A DNA stretch of 36,130 bases, taken from contig JAISLU010000113.1 in assembly GCA_031277095.1 (NCBI GenBank), forward strand, positions 1 through 36,130, read 5' to 3'. Numbering within the stretch: position 1 is the first letter of the stretch; each line of letters begins with the position of its first letter. Positions 8,891 to 18,001 of the stretch are shown in pieces. Made by a program: the position numbers and the translations under genes. The notes beneath the pieces are model-generated. The model saw only the letters and a list, made by a program, of their open reading frames with translations. It had not been told where the DNA came from and searched no databases. Source of the stretch: Synergistaceae bacterium. GTDB lineage: Bacteria > Synergistota > Synergistia > Synergistales > Aminobacteriaceae.

Positions 8891-8916
8891 AGGTCGGCCC
8901 AACGAGCGGCCGACCT
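8891..8916 (-). terminator. Probable terminator after the Stn-type operon
   Basis: A 9-bp perfect inverted repeat (AGGTCGGCC ... GGCCGACCT, 8-nt loop) lies 36 nt beyond the end of the NuoG/GltD-like gene. On the minus strand it is followed only by TTTCACATT, so the U-run is weak, but position and stem strength favour termination. Confidence 0.55.
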
Positions 8917-8951
8917 CCTGATGCATCGTCGATGTATTGTTATCCCCACTA

Positions 8952-11900
8952 TTACACTGCCATCTCGGCCGAGGGGATTTCTTTGCCCAATTTGCGCAGG
9001 GCTTCGGCGAGAATCCAGCGCAGGCTTCGCGCGTCCCGAGGGGGCAGGGGCCCCATGTGTACCGCCAGCTCTGCGCCGCTGAACAACCCGGTGCAGGTCC
9101 CTTCACGTTCCGCCCAGGCCGTGATCGGCAAAAGCAGGTCGAAAGAACCTTCGCAGAGGTTGGAGGCAAACAGGACTTTCTTTACGCTTTTCAGCACGTC
9201 TTCCCTTTTCAGCACGTCTTCCTCGAGGCCGAAGTCGCCGGGAGTGCAGCCGACGAAAAGCGCCGCGTCCACTTTGCCGGTCTTGATCGCGTCTGCCGCC
9301 GCCTCCGGCGTGTGGGTGACGAGATTCGAGTCCCAAAGTCCCCGGGCGTTCGCGCCCAGAGAGCGGAGGGCCCTCAAATTGTCGGAGAAGACGGAGAGGT
9401 CCCCTCCAAACTCCGCCGTCTTGGCCAACAGCGTCATTTTCCGAACCAGCTCGGTCACGTCGGGCTTTATTTTACCCTTGGGGGTGTCGGTCTCGAAGGA
9501 GGCCAGCAGCGTATCCAACTGAGGAACCGCGGAGACGACGAGGGGCCCCTCCCCTTCATGGCCTTCCCCTGTATGGCCTTCGCCGCAAAGAGCCTTCACT
9601 GCCGCGATTTCCTGATTCGTCAAGGAGGTCCCCAGAAATACCGCGATCTTGGAGTTTGCGGGGCTCAAAAGTTCCGAGAGTTTTTCGATGGCCTCGCTCC
9701 AATCAAGGGGCTGGGTTCCGGCCAAGGGGGTCGTCAAACGGTTTTGCGCCACGTCCTGGAAATGGTAGCGGCCCCGCAGACAGGTCAGCCCGCGGTTCGG
9801 GGAATCCACCGCGTCCATGTCCGTGGTGACGCGGGTGATCCGGGTTCGCTCCGGGTCCATGTTCAAGAGCAACTCGCAGCCCAAAGGGCAGTGGGGGCAG
9901 GTGGTCTTCGCCGTCTTCATCTTGTTCTGGTGGGGCAGCCGTTCCACCCGGCGCTCCAAAAGGGCCCCTACGGGGCAGAGCTGGGCGCACAAACCGCAGA
10001 AGGTGCAGTCGGAGTGTTCCATGTCCTTGTAGAATTGTGGGGACAGAACCGATTCGAATCCCCGTTTGGCGAAATCGATGGCGTGGACCCCCGCTATTTC
10101 ATCGCAGACCCGGACGCAGCGCCCGCAGAGAATGCACTTGTCCATGTTGCGGACGTAGTAACGGTTCACCACCTCCTGTTTGGACACGTGAGACCCCGCC
10201 ACCCTCTCGGGGCGGACTTCCAGGTCGATGGCGAACTCCCTCAGGCGGCACTCGTGTACGTCCGGGCAGCCGCACTCCATGCAGCGGGAGGCCTCGTGGA
10301 CCGCCTGGGACTCCGTCAAACCGTGGTTGTACTCCACGCCGGGCGCTTTCAAGCGCGTCTCGGAAGAATCCTCTCGGGGATGCTGGCGCTCGACCTTTTC
10401 CACCTGAGCAAAATCCTTCGGGCCCAAGGTCGGGTCGGTGACGTCGTAGACGAACTTCTTTTTCGGCGTTCCATGCCGGAAATAATGGTCCACCGACTCC
10501 GCGCACCAGTGGCCGTTGCCGATGGCCTCGATGGCTATTTTCGCGCCGGTCTGCTGGTCGCCGCAGACGAAGACGCCGGAGAGGGGCGTGGCGTAGTTTT
10601 CGTCCACCTTCATGCGCCGCCCGTCGTGAAGCTGGGAGGGGACGTCGGCGAAGTTCACCCCCTGCCCGATGGCGGCGATGACGTTGTCCACGTGGAGAAC
10701 GAAGTCCTCTCCTGTGGGGACGGGGCTGCGCCGCCCGGAGGCGTCGGGGTCGCCCAGTTTCATGCGCTCGCACACCAGGCGCTCCACCTTGCCTTCCCCT
10801 TGGATAACCTTTGGGGCCGCCAGATAGACGAACTCCACCCCTTCTTCCATGGCCTCGCGGATCTCGATGTCCTCGGCGGGCATCTCCTCCCGGGTGCGGC
10901 GATAGACCACGTAGACTTTTTCCGCCCCCAGACGGCGGGCGCTGCGGCAGGCGTCCATGGCGGTGTTGCCTCCGCCCACGACGGCGACGCGGTTGCCCAG
11001 CTTCATGGGATTGTGGGTGTTGACCGTGTAGAGAAAATCGATGCCCCCTACGACCCCCGGAAGATTTTCGCCCTCCACCCGCATGGACGAGGACTTCCAG
11101 CAGCCCATGGCCAACACGACGGCGTCGTACCGGGAGCGCAGATCCTCCAAAGCGATGTCCTTGCCCAGGGCCGCGCCGGTCTCTATCCGCACTCCGTGAT
11201 CCAAAATCCACCGGGCCTCCGCGTCCACCACGGAGGGGGGCAGCCGGTAGTCCGGGATGCCGTAGCGCATCATTCCCCCCAACTGCCGCTCCCGTTCGTA
11301 GATGACCACGCCGTAGCCCATGCGCCGGGCAAAATACGCGAAGGACAATCCGGCGGGCCCGCCTCCCACGACGGCGATCTTTTTGCCGTTTTCGACGATC
11401 TTGGGAATATCCCCCAGCTCCCCCTGGCTCATTCCCCAGTCCGCCACGAAGCGTTTGATCTCCCGGATCGATACCGTTTCGTCCACGAAGTTTCTGCGGC
11501 ATTTCGTCTGACACGGAGCGGGGCAGACGCGCCCGATGCTGGCGGGCATCGTGACGTGATCGTGAAGCTCGTCCAGGGCCGCGCGGTATTTTCCCTGGGC
11601 CGTCAGGTTCACGTAAGACTGAACCTTTCCTTGAGCGGGGCAGGTCAGGTTGCAGGGCGGTCGGCAGTCTCCCACGTGGTCCGAGAGCATCAGCTCCAGG
11701 GCCAGCCGCCGAGCCGCCAGCACCCGGTTCGTGCCGGTACGGACCACCATGCCGGGGGCTATGGCGTTGGTGCAGGCCCGCATCAGGGCGCGCGCTCCCT
11801 CTATCTCCACCAGGCACACGGAGCATCCGCCGTGGACGGACAGGTGCGGGTCGTAACAGAGCGTCGGAATCTTTATCCCGGCCTCTCCGCAAAGCTCCAG

Positions 11901-11975
11901 TACCTTTTGCCCCGGATAGCCGTAAACGGTCTTTCCGTCGATCGTCAGTTTTATCGTTCTCTCTGTTCTGTTCAT
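8952..11975 (-). CDS. Stn-type transhydrogenase large subunit: NuoG-like Fe-S protein fused to GltD/NfnB-like flavoprotein
   Basis: Soluble multi-cofactor redox subunit, 1007 aa. Domains in order: a plant-type [2Fe-2S] domain (residues ~1-80; Cys spacing C-x10-C-x2-C-x13-C); a Cys-rich Fe-S segment (DHVGDCRPPCNLTCP, then CPAPCQTKC, ~100-165); a GltD/NfnB-like FAD and NADPH domain (~185-500) with VVGGGPAG, VVGGGNTAMD and VCGDQQTG motifs; two [4Fe-4S] ferredoxin motifs (CILCGRCVRVC and CTFCGLCAQLCP); a molybdopterin-type [4Fe-4S] motif (CPHCPLGC ... TCLRGR); and a short C-terminal NuoG-like region with no Cys/Sec Mo or W ligand. There is no H-cluster, so it is not a hydrogenase. This fusion and the three-gene order match, from memory, the Sporomusa-type Nfn (Stn) complex. 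An NADP-linked partner of a HydBC/NuoEF-type bifurcating module is the best reading. ATG 11975 follows AGGGG by 7 nt; TTG 11993 is the alternative. Confidence 0.85.
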   Translation of the reverse strand: MNRTERTIKLTIDGKTVYGYPGQKVLELCGEAGIKIPTLCYDPHLSVHGGCSVCLVEIEGARALMRACTNAIAPGMVVRTGTNRVLAARRLALELMLSDHVGDCRPPCNLTCPAQGKVQSYVNLTAQGKYRAALDELHDHVTMPASIGRVCPAPCQTKCRRNFVDETVSIREIKRFVADWGMSQGELGDIPKIVENGKKIAVVGGGPAGLSFAYFARRMGYGVVIYERERQLGGMMRYGIPDYRLPPSVVDAEARWILDHGVRIETGAALGKDIALEDLRSRYDAVVLAMGCWKSSSMRVEGENLPGVVGGIDFLYTVNTHNPMKLGNRVAVVGGGNTAMDACRSARRLGAEKVYVVYRRTREEMPAEDIEIREAMEEGVEFVYLAAPKVIQGEGKVERLVCERMKLGDPDASGRRSPVPTGEDFVLHVDNVIAAIGQGVNFADVPSQLHDGRRMKVDENYATPLSGVFVCGDQQTGAKIAIEAIGNGHWCAESVDHYFRHGTPKKKFVYDVTDPTLGPKDFAQVEKVERQHPREDSSETRLKAPGVEYNHGLTESQAVHEASRCMECGCPDVHECRLREFAIDLEVRPERVAGSHVSKQEVVNRYYVRNMDKCILCGRCVRVCDEIAGVHAIDFAKRGFESVLSPQFYKDMEHSDCTFCGLCAQLCPVGALLERRVERLPHQNKMKTAKTTCPHCPLGCELLLNMDPERTRITRVTTDMDAVDSPNRGLTCLRGRYHFQDVAQNRLTTPLAGTQPLDWSEAIEKLSELLSPANSKIAVFLGTSLTNQEIAAVKALCGEGHTGEGHEGEGPLVVSAVPQLDTLLASFETDTPKGKIKPDVTELVRKMTLLAKTAEFGGDLSVFSDNLRALRSLGANARGLWDSNLVTHTPEAAADAIKTGKVDAALFVGCTPGDFGLEEDVLKREDVLKSVKKVLFASNLCEGSFDLLLPITAWAEREGTCTGLFSGAELAVHMGPLPPRDARSLRWILAEALRKLGKEIPSAEMAV
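9187..9222. repeat. Perfect 18-bp tandem duplication inside the Stn large-subunit gene
   Basis: CTTTTCAGCACGTCTTCC occurs twice head to tail (9187-9204, 9205-9222) and encodes EDVLKREDVLKS, keeping frame. A second in-frame near-repeat in the same gene, at about 9557-9590, encodes GEGHTGEGHEGEG. Confidence 0.9.
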
Positions 11976-11985
11976 GTCTTCACCC

Positions 11986-13803
11986 CTAGTCAACCGAAAT
12001 GCACGAGACCGGACAGTTTTTCTTGCAGAGCCCGCAGCGGACGCAGGTTTCGTCGTCGATGCGATGCGGCGTTTTCGCGGCGCCGGCGATGGCGTGTACC
12101 GGACAGGCCTTCGCGCACCGAGTGCAGCCGATGCAGCGGGACTCGTCGATGGAGTAGCGAATGAGGGCCGCGCACACCTTCGCCGGGCACTTTTTGTCCA
12201 CGATATGGGCGACGTACTCGTCCCGGAAGTACTTCAGCGTCGTCTGCACCGGGTTGGGCGCGGTCTGCCCCAGGCCGCAGAGAGACCCGTCTTTGATCTG
12301 CCCGGCGAGATCCAACAGCTTGTCGATGTCCTCCAGCGCGCCCTCGCCCCGGGTGATCTTCTCCAAAATCTCCAGCATCCGTTTGGTGCCCACGCGGCAG
12401 AAGGGGCACTTCCCGCAGGACTCCTTCTGCACGAAAGCCAGGAAAAAACGCGCCACGTCCACGACGCAGGTGTCCTCGTCCATGACGACCATGCCCCCGG
12501 AGCCCATGATCGCCCCCGTGGCGTTGATGGACTCGTAGTCCACCGGGGTGTCCAGAAGATGTTCCGGCACGCAGCCGCCCGACGGGCCGCCCAACTGCAC
12601 GGCCTTGAATTTCCGGTCGTTTTCGATGCCTCCCGCGATGTCGTAGATGACCTCGCGCAGCGGCATGCCCATAGGGACCTCGGCCAGGCCGCCTTTTTTG
12701 ATCTTTCCCGCCAGGGCGAAGACCTTTGTCCCCTTGCTTCGCCCGTGTCCGTAGCGGTTGAACGCGCCCGCCCCGTTGATCAAAATCCAGGGGACGTTGG
12801 CGTAAGTTTCCACGTTATTGATGTTGGTGGGTTTTTTCCAGACCCCGCTGTTGGCGGGGAACGGGGGGCGTGGACGCGGCATTCCCCGCTGCCCCTCGAT
12901 GGAGGCGATCAGAGCCGTCTCCTCGCCGCAGACGAAGGCGCCGGCTCCCTCTTTGACGTAGATATCGAAGTCGAAATCCGGGTCTCCCAGGATACCCTTT
13001 CCCAAAAAACCCCGCTCCCGGGCCTGCTCCAAGGCGATGCCCAGGTGCTGAATCGCCATAGGGTACTCCGCCCGGCAGTAGATCACTCCGTGGGAAGCCC
13101 CGACGGCGTAGGCGCCTATCGCCATCCCCTCGATGACGCTGTGGGGGTCGCTCTCCAGGACGGAGCGGTCCATAAACGCGCCGGGGTCGCCCTCGTCCGC
13201 GTTGCAGACCATGTACTTGTCGACGCCGTTGGGGTTGGAGCCGTTGGGTTGTCCCGTCTTGGCGTCTCGGGCGAAACGCCACTTCATTCCCGTGGGGAAC
13301 CCCGCTCCTCCTCTGCCCCGAAGGCCGCTGTCCAAAACTTCTTTGATGACGTCGTCCCGGGTCATTTTCTTCACCGCTTTGGCGAGGCCCCCGTATCCCT
13401 CCCGGGCGATGTATTCGTCGATCTTTTTGGGGTCGATGAGCCCGCTGTTGCGCAGGACGATACGCACCTGCTTGTCCCCGCGTCCGTTCTCGCTGCCCTT
13501 TTCGGCTTCGTTCGTCACACCCTCCGTCAAGATCAAATGCTCTTTCACAACGCTGTTTTTATCGACGTGCTCGTCGATGATGCGGTGCAGGACGTCTACG
13601 TTCACCTTGCCGTAGGTGTAACTTTTTCCGTCGCGTATCACGCCCACCAGAGGTTCCATGTAACAGTAGCCGATACATCCTACTTTTTTGATCTCCACGT
13701 CTTCGCGGCCGGCCAGGAGCCTTTCCAGTTCCTCGGCGACGGGAAGCCCGCCCGAGGCGATCCCGCAACTTGCCAGCCCAATCGTTACCGTCGTCTTGTT
13801 CAA
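11986..13803 (-). CDS. NuoF/HydB-like NADH-binding flavoprotein subunit (Stn-type complex)
   Basis: FMN- and Fe-S-containing subunit that exchanges electrons with NAD(H), 605 aa. It has an N-terminal thioredoxin-like [2Fe-2S] region (ASCGIASGG ... VGCIGYCYMEP), then the NuoF core with the FMN/NADH-binding glycine-rich sequence LRGRGGAGFPTG, CNADEGDPGAFMDR and GAGAFVCGEETALIASIEG. A [4Fe-4S] site follows (ESCGKCPFCRVGT ... SLCGLGQ). A C-terminal pair of [4Fe-4S] ferredoxin motifs ends it (CIGCTRCAKACP and CVRCGLCKKNCP). The N- and C-terminal extensions distinguish HydB-type bifurcating subunits from complex I NuoF. TTG 13803 is the only good start, preceded by GGGGGTG. The large-subunit gene begins 10 nt after its stop, and the NuoE-like gene precedes it by 133 nt, so the three form one operon. 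Confidence 0.92.
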   Translation of the reverse strand: MNKTTVTIGLASCGIASGGLPVAEELERLLAGREDVEIKKVGCIGYCYMEPLVGVIRDGKSYTYGKVNVDVLHRIIDEHVDKNSVVKEHLILTEGVTNEAEKGSENGRGDKQVRIVLRNSGLIDPKKIDEYIAREGYGGLAKAVKKMTRDDVIKEVLDSGLRGRGGAGFPTGMKWRFARDAKTGQPNGSNPNGVDKYMVCNADEGDPGAFMDRSVLESDPHSVIEGMAIGAYAVGASHGVIYCRAEYPMAIQHLGIALEQARERGFLGKGILGDPDFDFDIYVKEGAGAFVCGEETALIASIEGQRGMPRPRPPFPANSGVWKKPTNINNVETYANVPWILINGAGAFNRYGHGRSKGTKVFALAGKIKKGGLAEVPMGMPLREVIYDIAGGIENDRKFKAVQLGGPSGGCVPEHLLDTPVDYESINATGAIMGSGGMVVMDEDTCVVDVARFFLAFVQKESCGKCPFCRVGTKRMLEILEKITRGEGALEDIDKLLDLAGQIKDGSLCGLGQTAPNPVQTTLKYFRDEYVAHIVDKKCPAKVCAALIRYSIDESRCIGCTRCAKACPVHAIAGAAKTPHRIDDETCVRCGLCKKNCPVSCISVD

Positions 13804-13842
13804 TACGACACCCCCGTGTGTTTATGAATTTCGATGAATAAA

Positions 13843-13870
13843 AATTCAATAAAAGGCCTGAAGTAAAAAG
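13843..13870 (-). repeat. Dispersed leader motif, copy upstream of the NuoF-like gene
   Basis: On the minus strand this reads CTTTTTACTTCAGGCCTTTT and continues ATTGAATT. The same ACTTYAGGC plus T-rich core occurs upstream of pyrB, the AI-2E/PerM gene and the sugar-binding protein gene, always in the sense direction. It lies 40 nt before the TTG start. Confidence 0.5.
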
Positions 13871-13936
13871 ATAAAGTAAAAAAATTCAAAAATCTGTTGA
13901 ATCTCGCTTGGCATCGGGTTTCTGCCGGGGCAGGGG

Positions 13937-14425
13937 CTATTTTTTGCGCAGATCCTCCAGAACCGCCACCGCTTTTTCGGGGGTGAGGCGGCCGTGGACC
14001 TCGGTCCCCACCAACATTACCGGAGCCAGGCTGCAGCAGCCGAGACACGCCACGTACTGCAGGGTGAACATCAGGTCCTCCGTCGTTTCGCCGTCCTTGA
14101 TTCCCAGAGTTCTTTCGACTTGCTCCGCCACGCGGCCGGACCCCTGAACGTGGCAGGCCGTTCCCCGGCACAGACGGATGACATGTCTGCCCTGGGGCTG
14201 GAAACGGAACATCGCGTAGAACGTGGCGACCCCGAAAAGCTCCGCCGCGGGAATAGCAAGCTGCGAACCGACGTAATTCACGGCTTCTTCGGCGACGTAA
14301 CCCACCTCCCTCTGCACGTCCGCCAACAACGGAATGGCAACCCCCTCTTTGCCGCGATATTTTTCGACGATAGGAGCGAGCCTTCTCTCCAAATCGGGAA
14401 TAACTCCTGTAACTGCCGTGGCCAC
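13937..14425 (-). CDS. NuoE/HydC-like [2Fe-2S] thioredoxin-fold subunit (Stn-type complex)
   Basis: Small electron-transfer subunit, 162 aa, the usual size for NuoE/HydC proteins. An N-terminal helical bundle (residues ~10-65, with LLADVQREVGYV) is followed by the thioredoxin-like fold with the signature GVATFYAMF and four [2Fe-2S] ligands: Cys-x4-Cys in LCRGTACHV and Cys-x3-Cys in ACLGCCS. In bifurcating HydABC/Stn enzymes this subunit sits beside the FMN subunit. The start is GTG at 14425, 9-10 nt after AGGAG; the ATG a few bases upstream is in another frame. It is the first gene of the operon that continues with the NuoF-like and NuoG/GltD-like subunits. Confidence 0.92.
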   Translation of the reverse strand: MATAVTGVIPDLERRLAPIVEKYRGKEGVAIPLLADVQREVGYVAEEAVNYVGSQLAIPAAELFGVATFYAMFRFQPQGRHVIRLCRGTACHVQGSGRVAEQVERTLGIKDGETTEDLMFTLQYVACLGCCSLAPVMLVGTEVHGRLTPEKAVAVLEDLRKK

Positions 14426-14483
14426 TGAACATCAACTCCTCTATCTTGTGATATCATTTGCGATGTTGGAACAACGTCGTCTA

Positions 14484-14512
14484 AGTGTATCCTCACGAAG
14501 TCGCGAATGCAA
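14484..14512 (-). promoter_or_regulatory. Candidate promoter of the Stn-type operon
   Basis: On the minus strand TTGCAT (14512-14507) and TACACT (14489-14484) are separated by exactly 17 bp, and the NuoE-like start lies 59 nt downstream. Each hexamer matches the sigma-70 consensus at four of six positions, so this is a moderate candidate. A small dyad, GTTGGAACAAC, lies just downstream at 14465-14475. Confidence 0.45.
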
Positions 14513-14567
14513 GGCGGCTTGTTTTCCGGCAAAATATAAACGCGAAAATATAGAAGGAGGCTTCGCT

Positions 14568-15104
14568 ATGGAGAACGTATTTGCCGAGAGCATGGGCCAC
14601 AGCACGTTTTCTTGGGAAAACCTGGGAGATATCGAAGAAGGGCGCGGCGATCTCGGCGAAGATATGCCGGTGTTGGTGTATCGCCTGATGCAGTACACGA
14701 TGCTGGACGAGCTGAGCAAGGCCTATGGAGAAGAGCGGGCCAACGAGCATTTTCGGAACGCCGGATTCTTGGCGGGCACGGAATTTGCCAAGAACGTGCT
14801 GGACCTGACGCTGGATTTCAACGCCTTCGTCGCCAACCTGCAAAAGACTCTGCAGGAACTCAAAGTGGGCATTCTGCGCATGGAGGCCTTCGATGCCGAA
14901 ACCGGGGAAATCGTGCTGACGGTGGGACAAGACCTCGACTGCAGCGGCCTGCCCGTCACCAACGAGACGGTCTGCAATTACGACGAGGGGTTCATCGCCG
15001 GAATTTTGGAAGTCTACACCGGCAAAAAGTACAACGTCCGCGAAGTGGATTGCTGGGCGAACGGAGACCGAGTCTGCAGATTCAAGGGCGACCCTGTATT
15101 GTAG
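14568..15104 (+). CDS. Stand-alone V4R (4-vinyl reductase) domain protein
   Basis: Predicted soluble small-molecule-sensing protein, 178 aa, with no membrane segment or DNA-binding domain. The N-terminal ~90 residues are helical (LVYRLMQYTMLDELSKAYGEE, then GTEFAKNVLDL). The C-terminal V4R core contains a CNYDEGFIAGILEVYTGKKY stretch and the typical ending EVDCWANGDRVCRF, with its paired cysteines. V4R domains elsewhere bind hydrophobic ligands or form ligand-sensing parts of regulators such as XylR/DmpR. ATG 14568 is preceded by AAGGAGG at 7 nt; the frame is open further upstream but that part overlaps the divergent promoter region. The next gene, in the same direction 173 bp away, is a soluble hybrid histidine kinase, so this protein may be its ligand-binding partner (inference). 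Confidence 0.85.
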   Translation: MENVFAESMGHSTFSWENLGDIEEGRGDLGEDMPVLVYRLMQYTMLDELSKAYGEERANEHFRNAGFLAGTEFAKNVLDLTLDFNAFVANLQKTLQELKVGILRMEAFDAETGEIVLTVGQDLDCSGLPVTNETVCNYDEGFIAGILEVYTGKKYNVREVDCWANGDRVCRFKGDPVL

Positions 15105-15118
15105 TCGAGATTTTTATG

Positions 15119-15240
15119 TTGGAGTTTTTTTATAGTTATTTTTTATAGTTATTTATTGAAGCATAAAGATTTTTTATCGAAGCCTAAAGATTTTTTTGTT
15201 GAAGAATCAAGAATCAAAAATCAAGATTTCTGTCACTAAG
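15119..15240 (+). repeat. A+T-rich spacer built of degenerate short repeats
   Basis: The spacer between the V4R gene and the hybrid kinase is made almost entirely of local duplications: TTTTTTATAGTTATT twice, GAAGC.TAAAGATTTTTT twice, AATCAAGAATCAAAAATCAAG, and TTCTGTCACTAAGGA/TTCTGTCACCGAC. I see no clear promoter or terminator in it. Confidence 0.7.
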
Positions 15241-15277
15241 GATTCTGTCACCGACTATCAAGGAAGGAGGATGCGTC

Positions 15278-17824
15278 GTGGAGGAGAAGGAGCAGCAGCA
15301 GCAGCTCCAGGATCTTGATGAATACCTGTTTCGATACCTACGCGATGTGATGTATGCTCCTTCTAAAGCTCGATTGGATTTAAACCAGCTTCCAGGCAGT
15401 TTGCAGCGATTTGGAAAAGGGTTGCAGTTTTTTTGCGAGTGTGCGACAGAGACCGCCTCTCTGGCGAAGGCGCTGTCGAAAGGGGCTTTGAGCGGCCCCC
15501 TTCCCTCGCGGCAGAACGAAATGGCGGCTCCTTTGAAATCGTTGCATGCGTCTTTGAGCCACTTGACGTGGCAGACGCAGCAGGTCGCCAAGGGCGATTA
15601 CAATCAGCGCGTGAATTTCATGGGGGACTTCGCCGACGCCTTCAACACCATGATCCAGCAGTTGGACGATCGTTGGAAATCTTTGGAAGACCTCTATCAT
15701 CGAAACAGTGCCTACATCAGACTGATCCATAAAATTGGAGAAAATTTACTGTCCATCGGCGGGGCCGGATACACCGATGCCGTGGTGAACTCCCTGAAGG
15801 ACCTGTGCGAGGCTTTCGATTGCACGGTCTTGTCTCTGTGGCAGGCGGATGAGGGCGCGAAGAACTTCAAGCGCCTGTTCTACTGGCCCATGGACGACGG
15901 AGGCCTTTCGTTCATGGTCAGAAAGGACTGGCCGTCGGAGTGGCTCCAGAAACTGGCAGCCGGCGAGCGGGTTTCCGTCGACCAGATGGAGTCTGGGGAA
16001 TCTTGCAATGGGGAATCTTGCGAGGGGCTTTTCCTGGAAGATGTCCACTCGTTTACGGCGATTCCTCTCATGATCAGGGGCAATTTCTGGGGATTTATGG
16101 CCATGCCGTGCCACGAAAAACGCCTGTACACACAAGAGGAACTATCGGTCGTAACCGCCGGAGGGATTTTAGTCGTTTCCGCCATCCTGGAAAAAGAGAT
16201 GACCGATTCTCTTGTCGCCGCTAAAGACGCGGCCTTGAAGGCAACACGGGTAAAAAGCGAGTTTTTGTCTCGGATGAGCCACGAAATGCGCACCCCGATG
16301 AACGCCATCATCGGCATGGCGCGCATCGCCGGGGGCACGGACGACAAGGAGAAGCTGCGTTTTTGTCTTTCCACCGTCGAAAACTCGGCGAACCATCTGT
16401 TGAATTTGATCAACGACATTCTGGACATGTCCAAAATCGAGGCCGGAAAGCTGGAACTCGCCGCGAGTCCTTTCGATATGGAAAAGATGCTGATGAAGGT
16501 GTGCAATATCCTCGAAGAGAAGGTAGATCAAAAGGCTCAGACCCTGCGGGTCGTGATAGAAAAAGGGACGGCTCTGCGCTACATCGGAGACGAAATGCGC
16601 CTTTCCCAGGTGATAACCAATCTCTTCAGCAACGCGGTAAAGTTCACTCCCGAAAAAGGGACGATCCAACTGACTGTGGGCGAGACGGAACGTCGAGGGG
16701 ATTGCAGCAGGCTTCGCTTTTCCGTGTCCGACACGGGAATCGGAATGACCCAGGAGCAGATGGGACGGCTTTTCAACGCCTTTCAGCAGGCCGACGCCAG
16801 CATCGCCAGCCGGTACGGCGGGACGGGACTCGGGTTGACCATCTCCCAGAAAATCGTCGAGCAGATGAACGGACACATCCATGTGGTGTCGGAGCCTGGC
16901 AAGGGCTCCACTTTTATCTTCGACGTGGAGATCGCCCGCGATCCACAGCAAGATAGTGGCGATGGATGCCCCGAGTGGAAACGCCGGGCCCAATCCAACC
17001 CGCCGGACATTCGGGTGCTGATCGTGGACGCGGACCAGGATTCTCAGCTCAAGGCCATCACCGACGGATTCGGCATCCCCTCGGATACCGCCACGGACTC
17101 GGTGCAGGCAATATCCCTTGCGAACGCCGCGGTTCAAAATGGAACTCCCTACGACGCGATCTTCCTGGATTGCGATCTGCCGGACGCCCTTGAAACCGTC
17201 CGCTCATTTCCTCCAGAAATAGACAGAAATTCCGTGGTGATCGTGGCGTCCTTCTTAAAATGGAATAAAATAGAGCGGGAGGCAAACGAAGCCGGGGTTC
17301 ACCGTTTTTTGTCGAAACCTGTGTTCCCCTCCTCCGTGGGGAATGCCGTGGAGAGCGCGAGCAAAGAAATAAATAAAGAAATAAAACAGGAAATAAGGCA
17401 GGAAATAAAGCACGGCGCAGAGGCCGAGACACTCGACCTTTCCGGAAAGAGAATTCTTCTGACCGACGACGTGGACATCAACCGCCTGATTGTCCTGGAT
17501 CTGTTGGAGGACACGAACGTCAGTATCGACGAGGCGGAGAGTGGCGAGAAAGCGGTGGCCATGTTCGAGCAATCGGCGGAAGATTATTACGACATGGTAC
17601 TCATGGACATTCAGATGCCGGGGATAGACGGTTACGAGGCGGCAAGGCTCATTCGAGAGTCGGCGCGCCCGGACGCCCGAAGGGTGATCATCATAGCCCT
17701 GACGGCCAACGCCTACAAAGAAGACGTGGAAAAGGCGCTGGAGGCGGGTATGAACGGCCACCTGGCCAAACCCATCGACATCGACGAAGTGCGGAATCTT
17801 CTTGCGGAGCAGTTGAAAAGGTAA
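15278..17824 (+). CDS. Soluble hybrid histidine kinase (HAMP-like, GAF, HisKA, HATPase, two receiver domains)
   Basis: Cytoplasmic sensor kinase with its own receivers, 848 aa, no membrane segment. Domain order: an N-terminal region (~1-95) with a HAMP-like segment ([18 protein letters not shown], ~96-135); a GAF-like sensor (~140-305); HisKA with phospho-His335 ([14 protein letters not shown]); HATPase_c ([25 protein letters not shown]) to about residue 550; a first receiver (~565-690) with acceptor near Asp631 (FLDCDLPD); and a second receiver (~720-845) with Asp777 (LMDIQMPG) and Lys in LAKPID. The first receiver lacks the usual DD pair spacing and conserved Thr, so it may be degenerate. 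GTG 15278 sits 7 nt after AAGGAGG; the nearby ATG 15271 is out of frame. Two in-frame tandem duplications show: [10 protein letters not shown] (15995-16021) and the [11 protein letters not shown] linker near 17370-17410. No output domain is fused. Confidence 0.92.
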   Translation: MEEKEQQQQLQDLDEYLFRYLRDVMYAPSKARLDLNQLPGSLQRFGKGLQFFCECATETASLAKALSKGALSGPLPSRQNEMAAPLKSLHASLSHLTWQTQQVAKGDYNQRVNFMGDFADAFNTMIQQLDDRWKSLEDLYHRNSAYIRLIHKIGENLLSIGGAGYTDAVVNSLKDLCEAFDCTVLSLWQADEGAKNFKRLFYWPMDDGGLSFMVRKDWPSEWLQKLAAGERVSVDQMESGESCNGESCEGLFLEDVHSFTAIPLMIRGNFWGFMAMPCHEKRLYTQEELSVVTAGGILVVSAILEKEMTDSLVAAKDAALKATRVKSEFLSRMSHEMRTPMNAIIGMARIAGGTDDKEKLRFCLSTVENSANHLLNLINDILDMSKIEAGKLELAASPFDMEKMLMKVCNILEEKVDQKAQTLRVVIEKGTALRYIGDEMRLSQVITNLFSNAVKFTPEKGTIQLTVGETERRGDCSRLRFSVSDTGIGMTQEQMGRLFNAFQQADASIASRYGGTGLGLTISQKIVEQMNGHIHVVSEPGKGSTFIFDVEIARDPQQDSGDGCPEWKRRAQSNPPDIRVLIVDADQDSQLKAITDGFGIPSDTATDSVQAISLANAAVQNGTPYDAIFLDCDLPDALETVRSFPPEIDRNSVVIVASFLKWNKIEREANEAGVHRFLSKPVFPSSVGNAVESASKEINKEIKQEIRQEIKHGAEAETLDLSGKRILLTDDVDINRLIVLDLLEDTNVSIDEAESGEKAVAMFEQSAEDYYDMVLMDIQMPGIDGYEAARLIRESARPDARRVIIIALTANAYKEDVEKALEAGMNGHLAKPIDIDEVRNLLAEQLKR

Positions 17825-17935
17825 AAACCTGGCGGCTGTCTTGCGGGACAGACTCCGAAGTTTAGGCCTGACTCCAAGTTCATATTTTAAAGTTCATATT
17901 CGACGTTCAGATCCGAAGCAAAGGGACCGAAATTT

Positions 17936-17971
17936 AGTCTTGAGTTCAGTCTTGAGTTCAGTCTTGAGTTC
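17936..17971. repeat. 12-bp tandem repeat, three perfect copies
   Basis: AGTCTTGAGTTC is repeated exactly three times just upstream of the pgi ribosome-binding site. The rest of this spacer (17825-17935) contains looser repeats of AGTTCATATT and similar words. No terminator with a U-run is visible after the hybrid kinase. Confidence 0.9.
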
Positions 17972-18001
17972 AGATCTGAAATTTAAAGGGAGGTTTTAGA
18001 A

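Noticed and set aside
8937-12164. A 1075-codon open frame on the plus strand opposite the Stn subunits
   Set aside because: It is antisense to genes with clear Fe-S and flavin motifs, rich in His/Gly/Arg as expected from reversed G+C-rich codons, and has no recognisable domain or ribosome-binding site.
8952-14425. [FeFe]-hydrogenase HydABC or NAD-dependent formate dehydrogenase
   Set aside because: The large subunit has no H-cluster motifs, and its short NuoG-like C-terminus lacks the full molybdopterin domains and the Cys/Sec ligand.
15271-15290. ATG at 15271 as start of the hybrid kinase
   Set aside because: It is out of frame with the kinase and directly abuts the AAGGAGG, too close for use; GTG 15278 has proper spacing.
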